A model generated the notes under the pieces. It searched no databases, was not told where the DNA came from, and was given only the letters and a program-made list of their open reading frames with translations. This document shows, piece after piece, positions 1 through 5,387 of a DNA stretch of 7,438 nt (the stretch's first letter is position 1; each line of letters starts with the position of its first letter). The stretch lies in the NCBI GenBank assembly GCA_902767465.1, contig CACXHM010000077.1, forward strand, positions 1-7,438, given 5' to 3'. This DNA comes from an uncultured Bacteroidia bacterium. GTDB lineage: Bacteria; Bacteroidota; Bacteroidia; Bacteroidales; UBA932. A program made the translations under genes and the position numbers.

Positions 1-41
1 CGCCTTTTCAAGCACGGGAAAGATTCACGTTGTTCCGCGAT

Positions 42-103
42 GTCGCCTCTTCCCGACACGAAAAGAGCTTCCCGAAGGAAGCTCCGTGTCGAGAAGAGGC
101 GAC
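42..103. repeat. 62-bp imperfect palindrome built on the 3' end of tRNA-Pro
   Basis: The left arm 42-60 and the right arm 85-103 are reverse complements at 18 of 19 positions. Inside them, 65-72 and 77-84 pair perfectly (8 bp) around a 4-nt loop (73-76). The only asymmetry is four extra A bases at 61-64. The right arm contains the tRNA-Pro acceptor 3' strand and the 3' side of its T stem, so the left arm is an inverted near-copy of the tRNA 3' end. The pairing stops sharply at 41/104. As RNA or single-stranded DNA this would fold into a hairpin of about 27 bp. How it arose is not visible in the sequence. Confidence 0.85.
61..84 (-). terminator. Terminator-like hairpin after the tRNA-Pro remnant
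   Basis: On the minus strand GAGCTTCC, a TTCG loop and GGAAGCTC form a perfect 8-bp stem. The loop is closed by C-G, giving the very stable cUUCGg tetraloop. TTTT follows at 64-61. This is the form of an intrinsic terminator for minus-strand transcription leaving the tRNA-Pro region, although the U tract is only four bases. The same stem is the core of the larger palindrome at 42-103, so an alternative longer fold competes with it. Confidence 0.6.
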
Positions 104-161
104 TCGAACGCCCGACCCCCACGTCCCGAACGTGGTGCGCTACCAACTGCGATACTAAACA
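89..161 (-). tRNA. Degenerate tRNA-Pro(CGG): 5' acceptor strand lost, probable pseudogene or fragment
   Basis: Read on the minus strand, the 3' two thirds is a good tRNA. The anticodon stem CCACG/CGTGG encloses loop TTCGGGA (anticodon CGG, proline). A 5-base variable region follows, then T stem GGGCG/CGCCT with loop TTCGAGT, acceptor 3' strand CTTCTCG and discriminator A. The D loop and GCGC strand are also present. The 5' end is broken: the acceptor 5' strand would be TGTTTAG, leaving three mismatches and a wobble in seven pairs, and D-stem position 10 is T opposite C. The 5' bases are the U-rich tail of the rpsT terminator, so no promoter can be seen. No CCA is encoded. It reads as a 3' tRNA fragment, such as a recombination scar or old attachment site, rather than a working gene. 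A rescued tRNA with a poor acceptor is less likely. Confidence 0.65.
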
Positions 162-194
162 AAAAGAAAGGCGCGGAAATCTCTCCGCGCCTTT
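157..194 (-). terminator. Rho-independent terminator of the tRNA-Glu/rpsT unit
   Basis: An 11-bp perfect stem, 167-177 with 184-194 (core GGCGCGGA/TCCGCGCC), encloses a 6-nt loop. On the minus strand it is followed by CTTTTTGTTT (166-157), a good U tract. It starts 8 nt after the rpsT stop codon. The flanking AAA/TTT makes the stem symmetric, but the plus-strand side has only a short T run, so minus-strand termination is the main role. The U tract runs straight into the tRNA-Pro remnant. Confidence 0.9.
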
Positions 195-201
195 ATAGGT
201 T

Positions 202-456
202 TTAGGAAAGCTTGTTGATGTACTGCGCTATCCCGCTCTTGAGGTTGGAAGCCTTGTTCTTGTGAATGACGCCCTGCTTTGCAAGTTTGTCGATCATTGC
301 ATAGACCTTGGGGGCCTCGGCCTCTGCGGCTGCCTTGTCGGAAGTTGTACGGATAGCACGTATCGCGTTCCTTGTTGTTTTTGCATAATACCTGTTATGC
401 AATTTACGCCTCTCGCCCTGACGATTGGCTTTTTCTGCTGATGCGTTATTTGCCAT
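202..456 (-). CDS. rpsT: 30S ribosomal protein S20
   Basis: This 84-residue, very basic protein is a full-length bacterial S20, which binds 16S rRNA in the body of the 30S subunit. The start MANNASAEKANRQGERR and the later Lys/Arg-rich helices, ending in a segment with IHKNKASNLKSG, match the family pattern. The start is the ATG at 456. It has no Shine-Dalgarno sequence, only an A-rich leader (AAAAAAGTATAAC before ATG), as is common in Bacteroidota. The gene begins 24 nt after the 3' end of tRNA-Glu and no promoter is visible between them, so it is probably co-transcribed with the tRNA and gains its mature 5' end from tRNA 3' processing. A strong terminator follows. In E. coli S20 represses its own translation; nothing here shows whether that holds. 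Confidence 0.96.
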   Translation of the reverse strand: MANNASAEKANRQGERRKLHNRYYAKTTRNAIRAIRTTSDKAAAEAEAPKVYAMIDKLAKQGVIHKNKASNLKSGIAQYINKLS

Positions 457-480
457 GTTATACTTTTTTATAATTTTAAG

Positions 481-552
481 TAGTGGGTAGGAGAATCGAA
501 CTCCTATTGCAGGAATGAAAATCCTGAGTACTAACCGTTATACGAACCCACC
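481..552 (-). tRNA. tRNA-Glu(TTC)
   Basis: A complete 72-nt cloverleaf on the minus strand. Acceptor GGTGGGT pairs with ACCCACT (one G-U at the end), with discriminator A. D stem is GTA/TAC with a GG-containing loop. Anticodon stem CAGGA/TCCTG encloses loop TTTTCAT, anticodon TTC (Glu). The variable region is 4 nt. T stem is AGGAG/CTCCT with loop TTCGATT. CCA is not encoded. A consensus Bacteroidota promoter lies just upstream (570-599) and rpsT follows 24 nt downstream, which suggests a two-gene transcript cut by tRNA-processing enzymes. Confidence 0.96.
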
Positions 553-569
553 AGCATTTTCAAGGAGTG

Positions 570-599
570 CAAAGGTAAGAATAATTTTTTATTCCGCAA
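570..599 (-). promoter_or_regulatory. Bacteroidota housekeeping promoter for tRNA-Glu/rpsT
   Basis: On the minus strand TTG (599-597) and TACCTTTG (577-570) are separated by 19 nt. This matches the Bacteroidota primary sigma consensus (-33 TTG, -7 TAnnTTTG, spacing about 19-21). The predicted start lies some 10 nt before tRNA-Glu. The -33 element touches the stop codon of the upstream DUF4837-like gene (600-602), so the promoter fills the whole gap between the two genes. Confidence 0.8.
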
Positions 600-1598
600 C
601 TAATTTTGTGCCTTTTCTTGTTTCCATTCCCAAGAATATAGCAGAGATTCCACTTGACGCAGGTACTGGCGCTTGTCATATTTAGGGGCATAGACGAAGG
701 CATCGCACACTACCACATACAATCCGTCTGGACTGTAGAACGAGTGTGAAACGAAGGGACCGCCCATGAAATCGTTGGCTACTTCCCAGTATCCGCGGGT
801 TTGAGCAAATTCGCGTCCCTGATATTTGATAAACTCGACTGTGGGGACCGGAACAGCTCCGGTGGTCATGTAGGTGTTGTCGAACATCCCCGGTACATTG
901 GCACGGAGCACCTCGTTACGGTGGGCGATGATATTGTTTTTGGAGAAGTCTGCAGCGTTTCCGAATGCAGGATAGCGGTACACGAAAACTCCCTGGTTGG
1001 TGTATTGCTTTTCATCGGCTATCCAGATGAAGTCGGAAGTCTTCTTCATGAACTTGTATCCGGTGGGGAAATGAAGGCATCCGCCGAAAATCTCTTCCAC
1101 CATATCTGCCAGCGGTTTCTCTTCGTAGCGCATGGTGTTGCGGATAACTCTTTCGCGCTCAGCCTGTTCGATGAAGGAAACTATTTTGGGGCCGTTCTCG
1201 CGAAGCAGTTCTGCGGCTCCGGCTGCATCTGCCGCCGCTATATTTACTACTGCCTGGGGAGATGCCCATACGTCTTTGAGATATTTTACTCCGACCGTGT
1301 TCACCTGAGGGTCGATGTCGAAGAATACTATGTTCCTGTGCACTTTGAAGAGCTCGGCGAAACTGCCGTGCGGGACATTTACCAGGCTGTAGAGGGGTTC
1401 CCTCATCAGGAACCATGGGCAGTCGCAGGCAAGAAGGTCGCGGGTGGCGTTCCCGAGGGCGCCTTCCCAGTCGGGCTTTTCAATTACGACCACGATCTCG
1501 CCGGCCTTCCCGCTGACGTTGGGAAGCAGGGCGCGGTGGCTTCTCCCGCACGAAACGAGTACGAGGCTCACCATGAGGATGGTAAATAACTTTTTCAT
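600..1598 (-). CDS. DUF4837-like lipoprotein, function unknown
   Basis: A 332-residue protein with a lipoprotein signal: KK at residues 2-3, a hydrophobic core, and lipobox L-V-S-C with the lipidated Cys at 17. The mature part resembles DUF4837, a Bacteroidota-restricted family; the recognisable pieces are SGKAGEIVVVIEKPDWEG near residue 29 and a following segment with FAELFKVHRNIVFFDI. I see no catalytic motif and no transmembrane segment beyond the signal. Residues after Cys17 (G-R-S-H-R) carry no acidic cluster like the known Bacteroidota surface-export signals, so it may stay facing the periplasm; this is inference. The ATG lies 4 nt after the rseP stop, making it the last protein gene of the M23-dxr-rseP cluster. 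No terminator separates it from tRNA-Glu. The family call comes from recalled sequence features; function is unknown. Confidence 0.8.
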   Translation of the reverse strand: MKKLFTILMVSLVLVSCGRSHRALLPNVSGKAGEIVVVIEKPDWEGALGNATRDLLACDCPWFLMREPLYSLVNVPHGSFAELFKVHRNIVFFDIDPQVNTVGVKYLKDVWASPQAVVNIAAADAAGAAELLRENGPKIVSFIEQAERERVIRNTMRYEEKPLADMVEEIFGGCLHFPTGYKFMKKTSDFIWIADEKQYTNQGVFVYRYPAFGNAADFSKNNIIAHRNEVLRANVPGMFDNTYMTTGAVPVPTVEFIKYQGREFAQTRGYWEVANDFMGGPFVSHSFYSPDGLYVVVCDAFVYAPKYDKRQYLRQVESLLYSWEWKQEKAQN

Positions 1599-1602
1599 AT
1601 CA

Positions 1603-2943
1603 TCAGTGTATCAATCTTCCAATGTCATTTCCGAAGGCCAGCATCATCAGTGCAATCAGCAGCACCATGCCCACCATCTGTGCGGCTATCATAAAACGAT
1701 CTGAGGGCTTCTTGCCGGTACATATTTCATATATGGTGAACACTATGTGTCCTCCGTCGAGTCCGGGAATGGGCAGGAGGTTCATTACGCCCAGCATGAT
1801 GCTGAAAAGGCCGAGCAGAAAAACAAACTGGTACCAGTTCCATGCCGATGGAAAAACCTGCCCGATGGCAATGAAACTGCCCACGGACTTGTATGCCCCC
1901 GAAGAAGGGGTTGCAAGGAGCCTGAGGTCACGCAGATATCCGCTGATGGTGCTGCCCGTGAGTTTCAGCCCTGCAGGAATTGCCTGCAGGCCGGAGTAGC
2001 GTACGGTTTTGATGGATGGATTCTGCATGAAGACGCCTATCAGTCCGGTGCTGTCGATATGCACGCTCATGGCTAGGGTATCGGCGGCGCGGACCACGGT
2101 CGCTTCTACGGTTTGTCCGCGAAGCCCTGACATGACTATTCTGGCATCCTGCAGATACTCGACCGGGGTGCCTCCGATCGATGTTATGCGATCGCCCCTG
2201 AGCAGCCGGGATTCTGCATTGGGGCCTCCGGCCATTACTGAATCCACAACGAACGGAATTGCAAGGTCGAACATGGCCGGCGAGTTAAGAACCTCCGGGA
2301 GCATTGCCCCGTCGATGAAAAGCGTGAGGGTGTCGTTCCCACGGAGAATCCGGGCCTGCCTGACCTTCCTTCGGGCGAGATCGGCCTGAAGATATCCGAA
2401 GTCCTCCGGCACGAAATCATCGAATGCAAGAATCTCGTCTCCGGGCTTGAATCCCATTTCCTGCGCAAGATCATTGGGATAGATCTTCGACCCTTTGTTG
2501 GGAATGTAACTTTCGCCCCAGATGGCCATGATTATGCAGAAAGCTATTATGGCGAAGATGAAATTGTAAAGTACCCCTCCGGCCATCACAAGAAGCCTCT
2601 GCCATGGATTGTGGGTGCGGAATTCCCATGGCTTTGGTTCCTGCCGCATCTGCGCAAGGTCCATGCTCTCGTCGATCATGCCTGCTATTTTGCAGTAACC
2701 TCCAAGCGGGAGCCAGCCTATGCCGTATTCGGTCTCGCATTTCAGGGCTCCCGGAAAGAGTTTCGTGAACCATCTGCTTCGTTTGCTGCTGAACAGGAAG
2801 ACTCCTCCTGCATCGAAAAACAGGAAAAACTTGTCCACACGGATGCGGAACAACTTTGCAAACGTGAAATGCCCGGTTTCGTGCACCACGATCAATATGG
2901 AAAGCGCAAGCAGGACTTGCAGAAATTTGCTAATAAATACCAT
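1603..2943 (-). CDS. rseP: RseP-type site-2 intramembrane zinc metalloprotease (M50)
   Basis: A 446-residue membrane protease that in this family cleaves transmembrane anti-sigma factors or signal-peptide remnants within the inner membrane. Transmembrane segment 1 carries H21-E-T-G-H25, the zinc-binding HExxH. GWLPLGGY follows at 76-83. A second membrane segment is at about 117-142. Two PDZ-like regions follow, about 150-215 (weak) and 225-300 (clear, with RLLRGDRITSIGG). A C-terminal pair of membrane segments contains LPIPGLDGGH, with D396 as third zinc ligand. All catalytic residues are present. I chose the ATG at 2943: it gives the usual N-terminus, with the hydrophobic helix beginning at once. 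An in-frame start at 3024 would add 27 unlike residues inside dxr. It overlaps the end of dxr by 14 nt, implying coupled translation. No substrate, such as an anti-sigma factor, is seen in the window. Confidence 0.94.
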   Translation of the reverse strand: MVFISKFLQVLLALSILIVVHETGHFTFAKLFRIRVDKFFLFFDAGGVFLFSSKRSRWFTKLFPGALKCETEYGIGWLPLGGYCKIAGMIDESMDLAQMRQEPKPWEFRTHNPWQRLLVMAGGVLYNFIFAIIAFCIIMAIWGESYIPNKGSKIYPNDLAQEMGFKPGDEILAFDDFVPEDFGYLQADLARRKVRQARILRGNDTLTLFIDGAMLPEVLNSPAMFDLAIPFVVDSVMAGGPNAESRLLRGDRITSIGGTPVEYLQDARIVMSGLRGQTVEATVVRAADTLAMSVHIDSTGLIGVFMQNPSIKTVRYSGLQAIPAGLKLTGSTISGYLRDLRLLATPSSGAYKSVGSFIAIGQVFPSAWNWYQFVFLLGLFSIMLGVMNLLPIPGLDGGHIVFTIYEICTGKKPSDRFMIAAQMVGMVLLIALMMLAFGNDIGRLIH

Positions 2944-4096
2944 TGTCAGAGATTCTCTCGCGGGCTCTGGCGGCAGCTTCGTCATTGGTGGCGAATATGT
3001 CGTCGAGTGAAGGATCCTCAGCAAAATTCACGCCATCAATCACTTCCCGGCAAATCCGTGCTATATCGTAGAATCCTATGCGCCCTTCGAGAAATGCGGC
3101 GACTGCAACTTCGTTGGCTGCATTCAGGGCACAGGGGATGTTTCCTCCCCTGCGGATGGATTCGTAGGCAAGGGAAAGGCAGGGGAAACGGTCCGTGTCG
3201 GCGGCGGAAAAACTGAGGTTTCCGAGCGTGGCAAAATCGATTTTTTTGTTTCCTACGGTTATTCTTGCGGGGAAACTCAGGGCGAATCCTATGGGCTCCC
3301 TCATGTCGGGGCTTGCAAGCTGGGCGATAATGGCACCGTCTTCGAACTCTACCATTGAGTGGATGACGGACTCGGGGTGTACCACCACGTTGATTCTGTC
3401 GGCGGGCATGTCGAAGAGCCACTTGGCCTCTATCACCTCGAAGCCCTTGTTCATCATTGTCGAAGAGTCGATGGTGACTTTTGCCCCCATTTTCCAGTTC
3501 GGATGTTTCAACGCTTGCGCAGCGGTGGCGCTTGCAATCTGTTCTTTGGGCCAGTTGCGGAAGGGGCCTCCGGATGCGGTAAGATGTATTTTTTCGACAG
3601 GATTTCCCTGCGCTGCTAGAAGGCACTGAAAGATGGCTGAATGCTCGGAATCCACAGGCAGAATGACGGCATTATGCTCGCGCATCGTTCTGGTGACTAT
3701 GCTGCCGGCAGCTACGAGGGTCTCCTTGTTTGCAAGAGCCACTATCTTCCCCGCCTCAAGGGCGGAAAGCGTGGGACGCAGTCCGCTGAATCCTACCATC
3801 GCCCCGACAACTATGTCCACGTTGGCTCCGGCAACCAGGGAGCAGAGGCTGTCGATGCCTTCGAAGACCTTGCAATCGCTGTTTTCAAGTTCCCTGGAGA
3901 GAACCTGATACTTGTCGGGATTGCATATCACCACATTGTTGACATCGAATTCCCTGGCCTGCTCGGCGAGCAGGGAGGTATTGTTCAGAGCCGAAATCAG
4001 TTCTACTTCAAAGAGGTCCCTGTGAGCGCGTACCACATCCAGGGTCTGGGTGCCGATGGATCCTGTGGATCCAAGTATGGCGAGTCGCCTTTTCAC
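2930..4096 (-). CDS. dxr: 1-deoxy-D-xylulose 5-phosphate reductoisomerase
   Basis: This cytoplasmic enzyme converts DXP to 2-C-methyl-D-erythritol 4-phosphate with NADPH, the first committed step of the MEP isoprenoid pathway and the target of fosmidomycin. At 388 residues it has normal length. It shows the NADPH-binding GSTGSIG (9-15), NKETLVAAG (123-131), metal-binding D149-S-E151-H-S, the ASGGPFR substrate loop (174-180), KHPNWKMG (197-204) with the substrate His at 198, and NKGFE (216-220) with metal ligand E220. HPESVIHSMVEF follows at 240-251. The start codon is GTG at 4096: the frame has a stop two codons further upstream, so no longer form is possible. The GTG shares its first G with the TAG stop of the M23 gene (TAGTG), pointing to translational coupling. 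The 3' end overlaps rseP. Confidence 0.97.
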   Translation of the reverse strand: MKRRLAILGSTGSIGTQTLDVVRAHRDLFEVELISALNNTSLLAEQAREFDVNNVVICNPDKYQVLSRELENSDCKVFEGIDSLCSLVAGANVDIVVGAMVGFSGLRPTLSALEAGKIVALANKETLVAAGSIVTRTMREHNAVILPVDSEHSAIFQCLLAAQGNPVEKIHLTASGGPFRNWPKEQIASATAAQALKHPNWKMGAKVTIDSSTMMNKGFEVIEAKWLFDMPADRINVVVHPESVIHSMVEFEDGAIIAQLASPDMREPIGFALSFPARITVGNKKIDFATLGNLSFSAADTDRFPCLSLAYESIRRGGNIPCALNAANEVAVAAFLEGRIGFYDIARICREVIDGVNFAEDPSLDDIFATNDEAAARARERISDNGIY

Positions 4097-4944
4097 TAGA
4101 AATTACAGTATTTTGCGGGATCTATTGCCACGCCGTTGTACCAGAGTTCAAAATGAAGATGGTCTCCGTTGGTAAGGGATCCGGTGCTGCCGACAAGGGC
4201 CACGGGAGTTCCGGCCCGTACTTCTTCCCCAACCTTGCGAAGAAGCTTCTGGTTGTGTTTATAAAATGATACTATTCCTCCCTCATGCTGAATACACAGG
4301 GTATATCCGTCCATATCCGACCAGTCGGCAAGAATTATGGTTCCCGCGAGTACCGAACTCACTACCGAACCGCTGGGTGCGGTGATGTCCACGGCTGGGT
4401 GCAGCACTACGTCGAAGCTTTGGGAAACCGTGCCTTTGAGCGGTGTGAAGAAGTGCTGCCCTTCCAGGGGAAGGTCCCTCTTGCGGTCGCTGACCGCAAA
4501 CTGCTCGGCTTTGTTTACCATGCCTCGTAGCAGGGAATCCCTGCGGGCTACCTCAGATTCGGCAATCCCCTTCATATACTCTCTTGGATTGTTCCTGAGT
4601 ATGCTGTCCGGGGCGATTGTTTCCTCTCCCGCGAGCACCCTGCTGAGGTTTTCTGCATATAGCGACCACCGTGTCATTTCATTTTCGAGCGAGTCGATCT
4701 TGAGGGCGTTGGCGATGGCTCCGCGTTTGAAATGTGCGTCCGGGTAACCGGGTATCGATGTCTTCAGGGGAGTGAGGGCTATGATGCACCAAGCCAGTGC
4801 GGAGAAGACCACTACTGCGGTTACAGCCGCCACGATCATGGTTGTGAGGGTAAAGCGCCAGCTTCTAAGACGCAGGTGGGTTCCGTCTTCCACGAGGGAC
4901 AGGCGGTATAGTTTATTCCATTTTCCAGAACTGGTTTTTCCCAT
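4096..4944 (-). CDS. Membrane-anchored M23-family peptidoglycan endopeptidase
   Basis: A 282-residue protein with a cytoplasmic N-terminus (about 1-31, including LYRLSLVEDGTHLRLRSWRF, as in Bacteroidota M23 proteins), one transmembrane helix at about 34-57, a linker that may form a short coiled coil (about 80-150), and a C-terminal M23 (LytM-like) domain at about 163-282. Zinc ligands are H182 and D186 (H-P-A-V-D) and H264 in H262-L-H264-F-E; H230 in F-Y-K-H is the likely catalytic histidine. All are present, so it is probably an active cross-link-cutting endopeptidase rather than an inactive activator of the EnvC type. The ATG at 4944 is chosen over an in-frame start at 5073, which would run about 100 nt into ruvX and add residues unlike the family. 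It opens the cluster continuing with dxr and rseP. Confidence 0.9.
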   Translation of the reverse strand: MGKTSSGKWNKLYRLSLVEDGTHLRLRSWRFTLTTMIVAAVTAVVVFSALAWCIIALTPLKTSIPGYPDAHFKRGAIANALKIDSLENEMTRWSLYAENLSRVLAGEETIAPDSILRNNPREYMKGIAESEVARRDSLLRGMVNKAEQFAVSDRKRDLPLEGQHFFTPLKGTVSQSFDVVLHPAVDITAPSGSVVSSVLAGTIILADWSDMDGYTLCIQHEGGIVSFYKHNQKLLRKVGEEVRAGTPVALVGSTGSLTNGDHLHFELWYNGVAIDPAKYCNF

Positions 4945-4952
4945 ATTATTCT

Positions 4953-4960
4953 TAAATTTG
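4953..4960 (+). promoter_or_regulatory. -7 box of a putative ruvX-def promoter
   Basis: TAAATTTG is an exact match to the Bacteroidota -7 consensus TAnnTTTG. It lies in the 23-bp divergent gap, with its last base 7 nt before the ruvX ATG at 4968. No good -33 TTG is found 19-21 nt upstream, within the start of the M23 gene. If used, transcription would start at about 4965-4968, leaving an mRNA with little or no leader. Confidence 0.5.
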
Positions 4961-4967
4961 CACCCTG

Positions 4968-5387
4968 ATGGACAGGATGATAGGAATCGATTACGGACGT
5001 GCAAGGGTTGGGGTTGCAATGAGCGATCCTCTCGGTATCTTTGCCTCTCCGCTCGAAACCGTACCGTCTGCAAAGATAATAGATTATCTTCAAAAATTGA
5101 GCGCTTCGCAGCCCGTGTCGCGATTTGTTGTCGGCTATCCCATGAACCTGAACGGCAGACCTGCCGAGGCCGCTGCCGATGTGGACATTTTCCTCAGGCA
5201 GCTCGCAAAAGCTTTCCCGCAAATCCCGGTGAGTCTCGAGGACGAACGTTTCACTTCGGTGCTTGCGCACAGGGCAATGATCGACGGCGGAATGAAAAAA
5301 AGTGAGCGGCGCAAGAAAGAATCGGTGGACCGGATCAGTGCGGCCATCATCCTCCAGAGTTTTTTGGATAAAAATACTGAGAAATGA
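4968..5387 (+). CDS. ruvX: RuvX/YqgF-family putative Holliday junction resolvase (pre-16S rRNA nuclease)
   Basis: A 139-residue protein of the RNase H-like YqgF family, close to the usual length. Motifs in order: GIDYGRARVGVAMSD (6-20) with catalytic D8; VVGYPMNLNG (54-63); EDERFTS (91-97) with acidic E93; and VDRISAAIILQSFLD (120-134) with D121. The three acidic residues expected for metal-dependent nuclease activity are present. The family is named for Holliday junction resolution; in E. coli YqgF takes part in 16S rRNA 5' maturation. Two in-frame ATGs, at 4968 and 4977, both fit the N-terminus; the first is reported. Its stop overlaps the def start in ATGA (5384-5387), so ruvX and def form a translationally coupled pair. 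Confidence 0.94.
   Translation: MDRMIGIDYGRARVGVAMSDPLGIFASPLETVPSAKIIDYLQKLSASQPVSRFVVGYPMNLNGRPAEAAADVDIFLRQLAKAFPQIPVSLEDERFTSVLAHRAMIDGGMKKSERRKKESVDRISAAIILQSFLDKNTEK
5071..5078 (-). promoter_or_regulatory. Possible -7 box for the M23-dxr-rseP operon, inside ruvX
   Basis: On the minus strand TATCTTTG matches TAnnTTTG exactly and points towards the M23 gene, whose ATG is 126 nt away. No TTG occurs at the normal 19-21 nt spacing. A single 8-mer match of this degeneracy can occur by chance, so this is only a candidate. Some promoter for the cluster must lie inside ruvX or upstream of it, because the divergent gap is only 23 bp. Confidence 0.25.

Noticed and set aside
42..161. Circularly permuted tRNA-Pro, with the missing 5' acceptor strand lying after the 3' end
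   Set aside because: The far arm does read TCGGGAAG, but its match is an inverted repeat that continues through the T-stem strand and is not followed by D-arm sequence. Permuted tRNAs also need a splicing system not known in bacteria.
1..198. Plus-strand open frame from the window edge to a TAG at 196-198
   Set aside because: It runs across the palindrome, the tRNA remnant and the rpsT terminator, and the translation is a low-complexity Arg-rich string with no recognisable domain.
801..1589. 262-codon plus-strand ORF opposite the DUF4837-like gene
   Set aside because: It is antisense to a gene with a clear lipoprotein signal and operon context; the translation shows no family features and is explained by codon bias.
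2944..3024. Longer rseP with a start at 3024
   Set aside because: The extra 27 residues lie wholly inside dxr, are not hydrophobic, and would push the catalytic first membrane helix away from the N-terminus.
4945..5073. Longer M23 peptidase start at 5073
   Set aside because: It would overlap the divergent ruvX by about 100 nt, and the added Arg-rich residues do not resemble M23 N-termini; the ATG at 4944 fits the family.
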